A stretch of 64,000 bases of DNA from Pseudomonas persica (GTDB lineage: Bacteria > Pseudomonadota > Gammaproteobacteria > Pseudomonadales > Pseudomonadaceae): assembly GCF_900291015.1 (NCBI RefSeq), contig NZ_OLKL01000006.1, positions 62,001 to 126,000 on the forward strand, given 5' to 3'. The position numbers and the translations under genes are program-made. This document shows positions 18,821 through 30,637 of the stretch, in pieces. The notes beneath the pieces are model-generated. The model had not been told where the DNA came from. It saw only the letters and a list, made by a program, of their open reading frames with translations, and ran no database searches. Within the stretch, counting starts at the first letter, position 1. Each line of letters starts with the position of its first letter.

Positions 18821-19456
18821 TCAGACGGTCCGACGTTTAGGCAGGAAAGGCGGGAGGTAGAGCGCCATATAGGCTTCGAACACACGCATGCCTTCTTCTG
18901 CCATGCGTGGCGTGATCTGTTCGAACAGCTGCATCGACCGGGCGTAGACGCGGTCGCTCAGCTCCATGGCCAGGGCGAAGACATCCACGTCGCTCGGCAT
19001 TGTCGGCAGCTGGAAATGCCGATCGAACAAGCTATGCATCAGTTCGCCTAGCTCCATGTCGTGCTGGCGGTCGGCCTGCACCACCTCGCTCAACCCATGC
19101 TGGGCGAGGATCAACTGACGCGCTGCGGCATCTTCGTTGTAGATATCGAGCATGCGCTGCTCGACCAGCCGCGACAGTTGCTGCCAGGTGCTGAAAGCAC
19201 AGCTGTCGATCGGTGCACTCAAGGCCTCGCGAAAAGCCCGGTGCACATCGGCTGTCAGCGCTTCCAGCAACGCAGGTACGCTGGCGAAGAAGTGGTATAC
19301 CGAGGACGGCGGAATCTGTGCGCGCTCGGCCACGCTATAGATCGACAGCGCCGCCACCCCTTGCTCGGCCAGCAACTCGCGTGCAGCCGCCAGGATTGCC
19401 TCGATCCTGGCCTGGCTGCTGGCGCGCGGCTTGCGCGGGGAGGCGCTGCGGTTCAT
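18821..19456 (-). CDS. TetR-family transcriptional regulator
   Basis: This 211-residue protein has an N-terminal helix-turn-helix (ARIEAILAAARELLAEQGVAALSIYSVAERAQIPPSSVYHFFASV, residues about 16-60), the TetR recognition pattern. The C-terminal part is an all-helical ligand or dimer domain with no diagnostic motif. Its ATG overlaps the gshA stop by one base (TGATG), so it is cotranscribed with gshA. It lies directly upstream of the giant toxin-like gene on the same strand and might control it (inference). The effector is unknown. Confidence 0.85.
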   Translation of the reverse strand: MNRSASPRKPRASSQARIEAILAAARELLAEQGVAALSIYSVAERAQIPPSSVYHFFASVPALLEALTADVHRAFREALSAPIDSCAFSTWQQLSRLVEQRMLDIYNEDAAARQLILAQHGLSEVVQADRQHDMELGELMHSLFDRHFQLPTMPSDVDVFALAMELSDRVYARSMQLFEQITPRMAEEGMRVFEAYMALYLPPFLPKRRTV

Positions 19457-21033
19457 CAGTTGCTGATCGCCAGGATGCTGGCCTGATAGGCGCCGACGAA
19501 CAGGTCGAAGTCGCCGACTTCCTGCTGCTCCAGGCGCGACTGTTCGGCCAGTGATTCTCGGGCGAGGGTTTCGAAGGCCTGCTGTCGCTCGGCGGGCAGT
19601 GGCTGCTCGCGGAAGGTTTCGGCGTGAATACGGCTCTGGCGCAGGGCGAACCTGACGAAACTTTCGTCATGCTCGGCCATGCGCGCCAGCACCTGGGCCG
19701 ACGGGGTCAGCGAGGCGTCGTCGACCTTGGCCTGCTGGGCATCCAGGGCCTTGGCGTGTTCTTCGCCGCCTTGCGCCTGGTCGAGCAGGTCAGCCAGTGA
19801 GCGGATGTGCTCGATCAGCTCGCTGGCCCAGTCCTTCAGGCCGATCGGCCGGCCATTGCGCTGCAGCTCCAGGCCCGGGCGACGGCCTTCCTTGACCACG
19901 GTCAGGAAGTTGCTGGTGCACTGGCCGCATTCGCCGTTGTCCAGCGGAGGGCTGTCTTCCAGCGCGCAGAACAGCAGGAACGCATCGAGGAAGCGCGCCT
20001 CGGTCAGGTCGATGCCCACCGGCAGGAACGGGTTGATGTCCAGGCAGCGCACTTCCACATACTGCACGCCGCGCGAGGTCAGGGCCTGGATCGGCCGCTC
20101 GCCGGTGTAGGTGACACGCTTGGGGCGGATGTTCGAGTAGTACTCGTTTTCGATCTGCAGGATGTTGGTGTTCAGCTGGACCCACTCGCCATCCACGTGG
20201 GTGCCGACTTCAACGTAGGGCGGGTAGGGCGTGCCCACCGCCTTGCGCAGGCTGTCGGTATAGCTGGCCAGGTTGTTGTAGCACGGCGTGAGGCCAGCCT
20301 GGGCGTTGCTCTGGTAGCCCAGGTCGCTCATGCGCAGGCTGGTCGCGTAGGGCAGGTACAGGGTTTCGGCGTCCAGCTCTTCGAGCTGGTGCGGGCGGCC
20401 ACGCAGGAAGCCTTTGTCCAGGGCCGGCGAGGCGCCGAACAGGTACATCAGCAGCCAGCTGTAGCGGCGGAAATTGCGGATCAGCGCGATATAGGCCGAC
20501 GACTGGTAGTCGCGGTCGCTCTCGCTGCCGCCTTCGGCGGCGCGCAGCAGCGGCCACAGCGCTTCGGGCAGCGAGAAGTTGTAATGGATACCGGCGATGC
20601 ACTGCATGGTGCGGCCGTAGCGCAGGGCCAGGCCCTTGCGGTAGACGTGCTTGAGCTTGCCGATGTTCGAGCTGCCGTACTCGGCGATCGGGATGTCCTC
20701 CTCGGCTGGCAGCGTGCAGGGCATCGACGGGCTCCACAGGTATTCGTCGCCCAGCTTGCTGTAGACGAAACGGTGGGTCTCTTCGAGGCTTTCGAGCACC
20801 TTGGCCGGGTCGGGCAGGGCCGGAGTGATGAACTCCAGCAGCGACTCGGAATAATCGGTGGTGATCTGCTCGTTGGTCAGCGCCGATCCCAAGGCTTGCG
20901 GATGCGGAGTCTGGGCCAGGCGACCTTGGTCGGTCACGCGCAGGCATTCGCGCTCAATACCGTGCAGGCACTGCTTGAGCAGGGGGAGATTGGCGCCGAG
21001 CAGGCTCAGGCGGCGGTTGAGGAGGTCGCTCAA
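19456..21033 (-). CDS. gshA: Glutamate-cysteine ligase GshA
   Basis: This protein of about 525 residues catalyses ATP-dependent joining of L-Glu and L-Cys, the first step of glutathione synthesis. Family blocks are clear: [47 protein letters not shown] and [15 protein letters not shown]. The most likely start is a TTG at 21033, which gives (M)[15 protein letters not shown] and has AAGGA 7 bases upstream. The in-frame GTG at 21048 has no ribosome-binding site. The non-ATG start may keep expression low. It forms an operon with the TetR gene. Confidence 0.92.
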   Translation of the reverse strand: MSDLLNRRLSLLGANLPLLKQCLHGIERECLRVTDQGRLAQTPHPQALGSALTNEQITTDYSESLLEFITPALPDPAKVLESLEETHRFVYSKLGDEYLWSPSMPCTLPAEEDIPIAEYGSSNIGKLKHVYRKGLALRYGRTMQCIAGIHYNFSLPEALWPLLRAAEGGSESDRDYQSSAYIALIRNFRRYSWLLMYLFGASPALDKGFLRGRPHQLEELDAETLYLPYATSLRMSDLGYQSNAQAGLTPCYNNLASYTDSLRKAVGTPYPPYVEVGTHVDGEWVQLNTNILQIENEYYSNIRPKRVTYTGERPIQALTSRGVQYVEVRCLDINPFLPVGIDLTEARFLDAFLLFCALEDSPPLDNGECGQCTSNFLTVVKEGRRPGLELQRNGRPIGLKDWASELIEHIRSLADLLDQAQGGEEHAKALDAQQAKVDDASLTPSAQVLARMAEHDESFVRFALRQSRIHAETFREQPLPAERQQAFETLARESLAEQSRLEQQEVGDFDLFVGAYQASILAISN

Positions 21034-21164
21034 GATGTATTCCTTCACGCGTCAGTCGCCCCAATATGGGGGTAGAAAAGACGGTCTACAAGGGTAGTGG
21101 GAAAAGGAACTGGCGTTGTCGCCTGGTTTACGCGGTTCCGGCATTGCGCAGCGCCGACTTCGGG

Positions 21165-21280
21165 GGCCGCTTCGCAGCCCATCGCCGGCAAGCCGGGCTC
21201 CCACAGGTAATCCTGAATATTCAGGCTTGTGTATTACCTGTGGGAGCCCGGCTTGCCGGCGATGGGGCACGAAGCGGCCC
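21165..21280. repeat. Long inverted repeat (GGCCGCTTCG type REP pair)
   Basis: GGCCGCTTCGCAGCCCATCG / GCCGGCAAGCCGGGCTCCCAC and the reverse complement at 21236-21280 make an almost perfect arm pair around a central AT-containing loop that itself contains ATTCAGG. It is the second REP subtype of this chromosome and sits between gshA and a thioesterase gene. Confidence 0.85.
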
Positions 21281-21319
21281 CGGTTGTTGCCGAAAATACC
21301 GCAGATACTGCTTGGTGAG

Positions 21320-21702
21320 CTAGAGAACCGCGAAGGTTCCTTGCGCTTTCGCCACCAGCTTGTCGCCCTGAACTACGTCGGCGTCGACCACCAGGGTGCG
21401 CCGCCCGGCGTGCAGCACACGGGCGGTGCACAGTACCTCGCCGTCACTGACGGCGCGCATGTAGTTGATCTTGCACTCGATGGTGACGCTTTGCTGGTCA
21501 AAGCCATGGCTGGACGAGCAGGCCAGGCCCATGGCGATGTCCACCAGGCTGAAGATCGCTCCGCCGTGCAGCTTCTGGCCACGGTTGCGCAAGTGTGGCT
21601 CGAGCGCCAGGGCTACCCCGGCAACACCTGTTTCCAGGCGTTGCAGGCGGCAGCCGAGCAGCTGGCTGAAGGCGCTTTCGACGTACTCGCGTGGTACGTC
21701 CA

Positions 21703-21703
<1 letters not shown>
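21320..21703 (-). CDS. PaaI-type hotdog thioesterase
   Basis: This 127-residue hotdog-fold protein has the active-site signature NRGQKLHGGAIFSLVDIAMGLA and ECKINYMRAVSDGEV, as in PaaI/YigI acyl-CoA thioesterases. The ATG at 21703 overlaps the tex stop (TGATG), so it is translationally coupled behind tex; a GTG one codon earlier is less likely. The acyl substrate cannot be predicted. Confidence 0.85.
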
Positions 21704-24027
<2,324 letters not shown>

Positions 24028-24244
24028 GTAAACCACCTGACATTTGTGAATACGGGGGTCGCCTGTGGGCCTGTCGCCCGGCGGCGCTGGATGAAAGCCG
24101 CGCATTATACCCATCGCAAACGGCTTGCGGTGATGGCGCCCGGCCAGCCGGAACTGGCGCCGGGGGAAAAATCTGCTAACAATGCTCACGCAACGTGCAG
24201 CAATGGCTACGCCATAATGCGCGGCGATATCAGAGGAGTTATTC
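24028..24244. promoter_or_regulatory. Divergent promoter region tex / ompR
   Basis: These 217 non-coding bases carry the promoters of tex (minus) and ompR (plus). A ribosome-binding site (AGAGGAG) lies just ahead of the ompR ATG. No operator is assigned. Confidence 0.4.
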
Positions 24245-24985
24245 ATGACCGGCACGCCAAACACCGCTGAAGGTGACAAGATTCTCATCGTCGATGACGA
24301 CCCGGGGCTGAGCAGCCTGCTGGAACGTTTCTTCACCAGCAAGGGCTACCGTGCCCGCGCAGTGCCCAACACCGAGCAGATGGACCGCCTGCTGCAGCGT
24401 GAGGTGTTCAACCTGGTGGTGCTCGACCTGATGCTGCCTGGCGAGGATGGCCTGTCGGCGTGCAAGCGCCTGCGTCAGCAGAACAACCAGATCCCGATCA
24501 TCATGCTTACCGCCAAGGGTGACGAGCTCAGCCGTATCAAGGGCCTGGAGCTGGGCGCCGACGACTACCTCGGCAAGCCGTTCAACCCGGACGAGCTGAT
24601 GGCCCGGGTCAAGGCCGTGCTGCGCCGCCAGGCACCGAGCGTGCCGGGTGCGCCTGGTAGCGAAGACGAGTCGGTCACCTTCGGCGACTACGAGCTGTCG
24701 CTGGCCACCCGCGAACTCAAGCGTGGCGACGAAGTGCACATGCTCACCACCGGCGAGTTCGCCGTGCTCAAGGCGCTGGTGATGCACGCCCGCGAGCCGC
24801 TGACCCGCGACAAGCTGATGAACCTGGCCCGGGGCCGCGAATGGGATGCGCTGGAGCGCTCCATCGACGTGCAGATTTCGCGCCTGCGCCGCATGATCGA
24901 ACCGGACCCGTCCAAGCCGCGTTATATCCAGACCGTCTGGGGCGTGGGCTATGTGTTCGTGCCGGACGGAAACGCCGGTAAATGA
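24245..24985 (+). CDS. ompR: Osmolarity response regulator OmpR
   Basis: This 246-residue OmpR-family regulator has an N-terminal receiver domain with the acidic pocket VDDD (residues 16-19), phospho-acceptor Asp61 in [13 protein letters not shown] and Lys in MLTAKG. The C-terminal winged helix (about 145-240) ends [26 protein letters not shown]. The high match to the enterobacterial OmpR C-terminus and the neighbouring EnvZ-like kinase support the name. It would control porin and other envelope genes in response to EnvZ. Confidence 0.93.
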   Translation: MTGTPNTAEGDKILIVDDDPGLSSLLERFFTSKGYRARAVPNTEQMDRLLQREVFNLVVLDLMLPGEDGLSACKRLRQQNNQIPIIMLTAKGDELSRIKGLELGADDYLGKPFNPDELMARVKAVLRRQAPSVPGAPGSEDESVTFGDYELSLATRELKRGDEVHMLTTGEFAVLKALVMHAREPLTRDKLMNLARGREWDALERSIDVQISRLRRMIEPDPSKPRYIQTVWGVGYVFVPDGNAGK

Positions 24986-24998
24986 TGCCGCGCCGTCG

Positions 24999-26312
24999 AT
25001 GAAAACACCGCTCTGGTTTCCGCAAAGTTTCTTCGCCCGCACCCTATGGCTGGTGCTGATCGTCGTCCTGTTCTCCAAGGCCTTGACCCTGGTCTACCTG
25101 TTGATGAACGAGGACGTGCTGGTCGACCGTCAGTACAGCCACGGTGTGGCGCTGACCTTGCGCGCCTATTGGGCTGCCGATGAAGAAAACCGCGACAGAA
25201 TCGCTGAGGCGGCAGGCCTTATCCGCGTGACCGGCTCGGGTGTGCCCGAAGGCGAGCAGCACTGGCCCTACAGCGAAATCTACCAGCGGCAGATGCAGGC
25301 CGAGCTGGGCGAAGACACCGAGGTGCGGCTGCGTATTCATGCGCCACCGGCGTTGTGGGTCAACGCGCCAAGCCTGGGCCCAGGCTGGTTGAAGGTACCG
25401 CTGTACCCGCACCCGCTGCGTGGGCAGAAGATCTGGAACGTGCTGGGCTGGTTCCTGGCCATCGGGCTGTTGTCCACCGCCTCGGCGTGGATCTTCGTGC
25501 GCCAGCTGAACCAGCCGCTCAAACGCCTGGTATTCGCTGCCCGTCAGCTGGGCCAGGGGCGCAGTGTGCGCCTGCCGATCAGCGATACGCCCAGCGAGAT
25601 GACCGAGGTGTACAAGGCCTTCAACCAGATGGCCGAGGATGTCGAACAGGCCGGGCGTGAGCGCGAGCTGATGCTGGCCGGGGTTTCCCACGACCTGCGA
25701 ACACCGCTGACGCGCCTGCGCCTGTCGCTGTCGTTGTTGAACAGCGACAACGAACTGAGTGACGACATGGTTCGCGATATCGAGGACATGGACGCGATCC
25801 TCGACCAGTTCCTGGCCTTTATCCGCGATGGCCGGGACGAGCCGGTGGAGGAGGTCGACCTTGCCGACCTGGTGCGCGAGGTGGTGGCGCCGTACAACCA
25901 GCCGGAAGAACGGGTGCGGCTGTGCCTGGAGCCGATCCCACCGTTCCCGCTACGCCGGGTTTCGCTCAAGCGCATGCTGGGCAACCTGATCGGCAATGCC
26001 CTGCACCATGCCGGCAAGGGGGTCGAGGTGGCCGCCTACGTGTCGGGCGACGAGAGTGCGCCGTATGTGGTGCTGAGCGTGCTGGACCGCGGGACGGGGA
26101 TCGACGAGTCGGAGCTGGAGACCATCTTCAACCCGTTCATTCGGGGCGACCGGGCGCGCGGGGGCAAGGGCACCGGGCTGGGGTTGGCGATCGTCAAGCG
26201 GATCGCGGCGCAGCATGGTGGGAATGTGGAATTGCGCAACCGCTCCGGTGGTGGGATCGAGGCGCGGGTAAGGTTGCCGTTGGGGCTGTTGTTGCCACGT
26301 AATGCTGTGTGA
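24999..26312 (+). CDS. envZ: Osmosensor histidine kinase EnvZ
   Basis: This 437-residue membrane kinase has two membrane segments (about residues 11-36 and 145-166) that bracket a periplasmic domain. A HAMP domain follows, then the H-box GVSHDLRTPLTRLR with His231, and an ATPase domain with N-box (LIGNALHH), LDRGTGI, and GGKGTGLGLAIVKRI. The ATG at 24999 gives MKTPLWFPQSFFARTLW, the usual start. It lies 13 bases after the ompR stop, so both genes form one operon. A REP pair follows. Confidence 0.92.
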   Translation: MKTPLWFPQSFFARTLWLVLIVVLFSKALTLVYLLMNEDVLVDRQYSHGVALTLRAYWAADEENRDRIAEAAGLIRVTGSGVPEGEQHWPYSEIYQRQMQAELGEDTEVRLRIHAPPALWVNAPSLGPGWLKVPLYPHPLRGQKIWNVLGWFLAIGLLSTASAWIFVRQLNQPLKRLVFAARQLGQGRSVRLPISDTPSEMTEVYKAFNQMAEDVEQAGRERELMLAGVSHDLRTPLTRLRLSLSLLNSDNELSDDMVRDIEDMDAILDQFLAFIRDGRDEPVEEVDLADLVREVVAPYNQPEERVRLCLEPIPPFPLRRVSLKRMLGNLIGNALHHAGKGVEVAAYVSGDESAPYVVLSVLDRGTGIDESELETIFNPFIRGDRARGGKGTGLGLAIVKRIAAQHGGNVELRNRSGGGIEARVRLPLGLLLPRNAV

Positions 26313-26318
26313 GCTTTA

Positions 26319-26413
26319 CCGGCCTCTTCGCGGCTAAAGCCGCTCCCACAGGTTGCACAGGCCTGTGGGCTGCGGTGATCCTGTGGGAGCGGCTTTAGCC
26401 GCGAATAGGCCGG
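26319..26413. repeat. Inverted REP pair
   Basis: CCGGCCTCTTCGCGGCTAAA / GCCGCTCCCACAGG and its inverted partner end at CGCGAATAGGCCGG, with a short central hairpin (CACAGGCCTGTG). It lies between the convergent 3' ends of envZ and rimK. Confidence 0.88.
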
Positions 26414-26425
26414 AACAGGCTTGAA

Positions 26426-27331
26426 TCAACCTTTCCCTTTGGTCCGGGTCTGATTAGGCCCGCCATTCTTCTCCAGATGCTCGATGATCATCCCGGCCAC
26501 GTTCTTGCCGGTGGTCACTTCAATGCCTTCCAGCCCCGGCGACGAGTTCACCTCCATTACCAGCGGCCCATGGTTGGAACGCAGGATATCCACACCCGCC
26601 ACACTCAACCCCATCACCTTGGCCGCGCGTATGGCGGTCATGCGTTCTTCCGGGGTGATCTTGATCAGGCTGGCCACCCCGCCGCGGTGCAAGTTGGAGC
26701 GGAATTCCCCTGGCTTGGCCTGGCGCTTCATCGAGGCAATCACCTTGTCGCCGACCACGAAGCAGCGGATGTCCGCGCCACCCGCTTCCTTGATGTATTC
26801 CTGCACCATGATGTTCTGCTTCAGGCCCATGAATGCCTCGATCACCGATTCGGCGGCCTTGGTGGTTTCGCACAGCACCACGCCGATGCCTTGGGTACCT
26901 TCCAGCACCTTGATCACCAGCGGGGCGCCGTTGACCATCTGGATCAGGTCGGGGATGTCGTCCGGCGAGTGGGCGAAGCCGGTAATCGGCAGGCCGATGC
27001 CGCGCCGCGACAGCAGTTGCAGCGAACGCAATTTGTCACGGGAGCGGGCAATCGCTACCGACTCGTTGAGCGGATATACGCCCATCATCTCGAACTGGCG
27101 CAGCACCGCGCAGCCATAGAAAGTTACCGAGGCACCAATGCGCGGGATCACCGCGTCGAAGCCTTCCAGCGGCTTGCCGCGATAGTGGATCTGCGGCTTG
27201 TGGCTGGCAATGTTCATGTAGGCCCGCAGGGTATCGATCACCACCATTTCGTGGCCCCGCTGGGTACCGGCTTCGACCAGGCGGCGGGTGGAATACAGAC
27301 GCGGATTGCGCGACAGCACAGCGATCTTCAT
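26426..27331 (-). CDS. rimK: Ribosomal protein S6 glutamate ligase RimK
   Basis: This 301-residue ATP-grasp enzyme adds glutamates to the C-terminus of ribosomal protein S6. Characteristic stretches are [57 protein letters not shown] and [14 protein letters not shown] (the Mg-binding Glu/Asn). The start at 27331 overlaps the rimB stop (ATGA). In pseudomonads RimK acts with RimB in a system that changes ribosome function and root colonisation. No rimA gene is visible next to it. Confidence 0.92.
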   Translation of the reverse strand: MKIAVLSRNPRLYSTRRLVEAGTQRGHEMVVIDTLRAYMNIASHKPQIHYRGKPLEGFDAVIPRIGASVTFYGCAVLRQFEMMGVYPLNESVAIARSRDKLRSLQLLSRRGIGLPITGFAHSPDDIPDLIQMVNGAPLVIKVLEGTQGIGVVLCETTKAAESVIEAFMGLKQNIMVQEYIKEAGGADIRCFVVGDKVIASMKRQAKPGEFRSNLHRGGVASLIKITPEERMTAIRAAKVMGLSVAGVDILRSNHGPLVMEVNSSPGLEGIEVTTGKNVAGMIIEHLEKNGGPNQTRTKGKG

Positions 27332-27810
27332 GCAGCACCTGTGACAGGGGAGAGGGTGGCCGGAAAGGCCGGTTTGTCTTGGACGTACTTCAGGCCAGGG
27401 TTGACCACCAACTGACCATGGATCAGGGCCTTGGAACCCAGCAACAGGCGATAACGCATGTTCTTGCGGCAGGCCAGGGTGAATTCTACCTCCCACACAC
27501 CATCGCCCAGGGCCAGTGACGTACGGATGACATAGCGGGTCTGGGCCTGGCCGTTGGAGCTCTTGATGGTTTTCATGGTCACCAGCGGTGCCTCGCAGCG
27601 ACGGTGGCGCAACTGCACCACCGAGCCCAGGTGTGCGGTGAAGCGGACCCAGGGCTGGCCGTCGCGCTCGAACGGTTCCACCTCGGTGGCGTGCAGGCTG
27701 GAGGTACTGGCGCCGGTGTCGATCTTGGCGCGCAGCCCGGCCACACCAAGGTCGGGCAGGGCGACCCACTCGCGCAGGCCGATTACAGTCAAATGGTCAA
27801 ATGTCTTCAC
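27328..27810 (-). CDS. rimB: Retropepsin-like protease RimB
   Basis: This 160-residue protein has a single aspartic-protease motif, [14 protein letters not shown], and the downstream [16 protein letters not shown] region of the RimB / ATP-dependent zinc protease family. It is coupled to rimK by a 4-base overlap and would cut or balance the poly-glutamate tail on S6. The start is uncertain. GTG at 27810 gives (M)[18 protein letters not shown], the usual family start; an ATG at 27867 without a ribosome-binding site would add 19 residues. Confidence 0.85.
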   Translation of the reverse strand: MKTFDHLTVIGLREWVALPDLGVAGLRAKIDTGASTSSLHATEVEPFERDGQPWVRFTAHLGSVVQLRHRRCEAPLVTMKTIKSSNGQAQTRYVIRTSLALGDGVWEVEFTLACRKNMRYRLLLGSKALIHGQLVVNPGLKYVQDKPAFPATLSPVTGAA

Positions 27811-27919
27811 GAAGCGCACCCTGCTGCTGAGGTGTTGAACTGTAAGCACGGCGGGGATTTTTTGCATCCGATCGTTACGGTAGTACAGTTCGATGAAACA
27901 CAGTGTTCGAGGTAACGGG

Positions 27920-28321
27920 ATGGCACAAAAAGCCGAAGACGACGACAAGGTCCGCCTGGACAAATGGCTATGGGCGGCACGCTTCTACAAGACCCGTGCG
28001 CTGGCCAAGGCGGCGATTGAAAGCGGCAAGGTGCATTGCCGGGGCGAGCGCTGCAAGCCGGGCAAGGAACCGCGGGTGGGTGACGAGTTTGTGCTGCGCA
28101 CCGGGTTCGATGAACGTACCGTAGTGGTGAAGGCGCTGTCCGTGGTGCGGCGTGGGGCGCCAGAGGCGCAGACGCTGTATGAAGAAACCGAAGAGAGTGT
28201 GCGCCGGCGTGAACAAGCGGCCGAAATGCGCAAGGCGGGGGCGATGGGCGTGACTACCGATGGCCGGCCGAACAAGAAGCAGCGGCGGCAGATTCACCAG
28301 CTGCATGGGAGCTTTGAATAG
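27920..28321 (+). CDS. hslR: Ribosome-associated heat shock protein Hsp15
   Basis: This 133-residue protein has an S4 RNA-binding domain (VRLDKWLWAARFYKTRALAKAAIESGKVHCRGER, residues 10-43) and a basic C-terminal tail rich in Arg/Lys (NKKQRRQIHQLHG). Hsp15 rescues stalled 50S subunits that carry nascent chains. The ATG at 27920 follows GAGGTAACGGG. It is divergent from rimBK and ahead of hslO, a chaperone partner in heat shock. Confidence 0.9.
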   Translation: MAQKAEDDDKVRLDKWLWAARFYKTRALAKAAIESGKVHCRGERCKPGKEPRVGDEFVLRTGFDERTVVVKALSVVRRGAPEAQTLYEETEESVRRREQAAEMRKAGAMGVTTDGRPNKKQRRQIHQLHGSFE

Positions 28322-28640
28322 CCGGTGCCGCTTTGCGGCCCATCGCCGGCAAGCCAGCTCTCATAGAACTGCACATAACTCGTTGAATTAGCAGGGGCCC
28401 TGTGGGAGCGGCTTTAGCCGCGAACACCGGCGCAGCCGGTGCCATGCACCGCGTTGGATTCTTCGCGGCTAAAGCCGCTCCCACAGGATGCACGGACCGC
28501 TTGCGAATTCAGTTCTCTATGCGACAGCGCAGCCCAAAGGGCTGGGCCCATCTCCCACAGGTAATGCGCAAGCCCTGAAACGTGTGCGATCCCTGTGGGA
28601 GCTGGCTTGCCGGCGATGGGCTGCGCAGCAGCCCCATGGC
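28320..28640. repeat. Composite REP cluster with a dispersed 240-bp module
   Basis: This intergenic block contains at least five REP arms, of both the GCCGGCAAGCC and the GCGGCTTTAGCCGCG subtypes. The segment 28357-28598 recurs, at roughly 90 per cent identity by eye, at 49775-50009. The shared part includes CTCATAGAACTGCACAT, ATTGAATTAGCAGG, CACCGGCGCAGCCGGTGCCA and GCGCAGCCCAAAGGGCTGGG. The cluster separates hslR from a convergent PAP2 gene. No coding potential was seen. Confidence 0.85.
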
Positions 28641-28641
28641 C

Positions 28642-29436
28642 CTAACGGGTGACGGCCAGCCGTCCGATCAGTGGTAATTTGCCCAGCAGGTTGAACAGCG
28701 GCGCCGGCCAGCGTATCAACGCTTCGCTACCCATGGCCGCCAGCGGCGTATAGCAGCTCCAGCCCAACGCCAGCACCGCCATCAGCAACCCGCCGATATA
28801 GTCATCCTGCCCCCAGTGCGCCCCGGCCACCAGCCGCGGCAACATGAACAGCACCGCCAGCCCCCAGACCACCAGGTACTGCATCAGGCGGCGGCTGAAC
28901 ACGCTCATGAACAGCGCCCAGATCAGCAGCACCGAGGCATGGTCCCCCGGGAAACTCTTGCTGGAACGGTCCTTGAGCTCCCAGGCCGCCTCCAGGTTCG
29001 GGTAGTAGTCGCTGAGGTGTACCACCTCGTCGAACATCATCGACGGGCTCTTGTGCTGCCAGCCGGCTGCATCCACCCACTTGGAAAACAGCGCGCGAAT
29101 CACCACTAAGAGGATTAGCGTGACCAGAAAGCCGAAAAATGCCTGGCGAACCTGGGTTGCCTTGAACACCCAGTCGCCACGGATAAGCACTGCCAGAAGG
29201 ATCAGGCCGACGACGATGTCGAACGGGCGCAGGCTGCCGACGGTCCAGATGTAGCGCCAGATGGTGTTGTCGGCTAGCGGCGCATTTAGGCTGTGGAATA
29301 GCCACTCGTCGAAAGTCAGGCACAGGATCTGGCCAATGGGCCATAACCAGAAACACAGTAGAGCAATGGGAAGCAGCGTACAGGCTGCCAATGGCCCCCA
29401 GGACCACCTTGCTTGGAACAGTGGTCGATTGTCCAT
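28642..29436 (-). CDS. PAP2-family membrane phosphatase
   Basis: This 264-residue inner-membrane protein has about six hydrophobic segments. The phosphatase motifs are KSFPGDHASV (motif 2, about residues 160-169) and RLVAGAHWGQDDYIGG (motif 3 with His and Asp, about 200-215). An Arg/Lys-containing stretch before them (KDRSSK) probably supplies motif 1. Substrates in the family include undecaprenyl pyrophosphate and phosphatidyl-glycerophosphate or lipid A phosphates; it could be an LpxT- or PgpB-like enzyme. It is monocistronic and convergent with hslR. Confidence 0.82.
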   Translation of the reverse strand: MDNRPLFQARWSWGPLAACTLLPIALLCFWLWPIGQILCLTFDEWLFHSLNAPLADNTIWRYIWTVGSLRPFDIVVGLILLAVLIRGDWVFKATQVRQAFFGFLVTLILLVVIRALFSKWVDAAGWQHKSPSMMFDEVVHLSDYYPNLEAAWELKDRSSKSFPGDHASVLLIWALFMSVFSRRLMQYLVVWGLAVLFMLPRLVAGAHWGQDDYIGGLLMAVLALGWSCYTPLAAMGSEALIRWPAPLFNLLGKLPLIGRLAVTR

Positions 29437-29558
29437 AAAATACCTCTATTGCAAACAGGAGTCGGAGCGCCTTGTGAGCGCTCTGTCACAGGGTTCTCGC
29501 ATGTGTTCCGACAACCCTTGTAACCATTTATGTCACCATTTTCAGATAGCCAAAACCT

Positions 29559-30458
29559 ATGAGCGACTTGCCTGATACCGATTTCACCCAACGTTTCATC
29601 TTCGACGAGCGCGATGTGCGCGGCGAGTGGGTGTCTCTCGATGACAGCTACGCCGCGGTGCTGGCGCGTCATGAGTACCCGCAGCCGGTGCAGGTACTGC
29701 TCGGCGAGCTGATGGCCGCCACCGCCTTGCTGGTGGGGGCGCTGAAGTTCGACGGCCTACTGATTCTGCAGGCGCGTTCGCAAGGGCCGATCCCGCTGCT
29801 GATGGTGGAGTGCTCGGGCGAGCGCGATATCCGCGGCATGGCTCGCTATGACGCCGAACAGATCCCTGACGGCGCCAGCCTGTCGCAACTGATGCCCGAT
29901 GGCCATCTGACCCTGACCATCGACCCGGTCAAGGGCCAGCGCTACCAGGGTACCGTTGACCTCGATGGCGCCGACCTGTCGGAATGCTTCACCAACTACT
30001 TCGTGCAGTCGCAGCAGCTGAATACGCGCTTCTGGCTCAATGCCGAAGGCGGCAAGGCCCGTGGCCTGCTGCTGCAGCAGCTGCCGCGTGATCGCCAGCC
30101 GGATGATGAAGAGCGTGAGGATAGCTGGCAGCACGTAGTGGCCCTGGCCAAGACCCTCAAACCCGAGGAATGGGCCGAAGGCAACGAAACCCTGCTGCAC
30201 CGCCTGTACCACGAAGACGCCGTGCGCCTGTTCGATATCCAGCCGCTGCGCTTCAACTGCAGCTGCTCGCGCGAACGTTCCGGCAATGCGCTGGTCAGTT
30301 TGGGCGAGCACGACGCCAAGACGCTGGTGGAAGAATGCGGCGGGCAGGTGGAGATCGATTGCCAGTTCTGCAACGAGCGCTATTTCTTCGACGCCAACGA
30401 CGTCGCGCAACTGTTTGCCGGTGGCGGCACTGACGTAGCCTCAGAAACTCGTCACTGA
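29559..30458 (+). CDS. hslO: Redox-regulated chaperone Hsp33
   Basis: This 299-residue holdase has the oxidation-sensing zinc motif near its end: CSC in [11 protein letters not shown] (about residues 234-236) and CQFC in [11 protein letters not shown] (about 268-271). The N-terminal domain starts [19 protein letters not shown]. It is activated when oxidative or heat stress releases zinc. A strong hairpin follows the gene at 30480. Confidence 0.94.
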   Translation: MSDLPDTDFTQRFIFDERDVRGEWVSLDDSYAAVLARHEYPQPVQVLLGELMAATALLVGALKFDGLLILQARSQGPIPLLMVECSGERDIRGMARYDAEQIPDGASLSQLMPDGHLTLTIDPVKGQRYQGTVDLDGADLSECFTNYFVQSQQLNTRFWLNAEGGKARGLLLQQLPRDRQPDDEEREDSWQHVVALAKTLKPEEWAEGNETLLHRLYHEDAVRLFDIQPLRFNCSCSRERSGNALVSLGEHDAKTLVEECGGQVEIDCQFCNERYFFDANDVAQLFAGGGTDVASETRH

Positions 30459-30479
30459 AACGTTTAAGCACAGGACAAT

Positions 30480-30518
30480 CTCCTGTCGAATTGCGCAAAA
30501 GCGCAGTTCTGACAGGAG
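30480..30518 (+). terminator. Long hairpin after hslO (terminator or pckA leader)
   Basis: CTCCTGTC + GAATTGCGC pair with GCGCAGTTC + GACAGGAG around an AAAA loop (about 17 pairs with one wobble and one extra T). A run of seven T residues begins 9 bases after the stem, slightly far for a classical terminator. It sits 22 bases after hslO and about 120 before pckA. Confidence 0.55.
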
Positions 30519-30637
30519 GGGCCTACTTTTTTTGGGCGTTTCTGGCATAATCCGGCCACTTTTTTCGCTGTAGTAGTTTTTTCAAGACAACTACAAAACG
30601 TTTGGAGCACTCGGCCTCGGGCCGGATGGGGTATCTC

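Noticed and set aside
19807..21075. Plus-strand frame of 422 codons antisense to gshA
   Set aside because: GshA on the minus strand is complete and conserved; the antisense frame lacks a ribosome-binding site and is an effect of codon-position GC bias.
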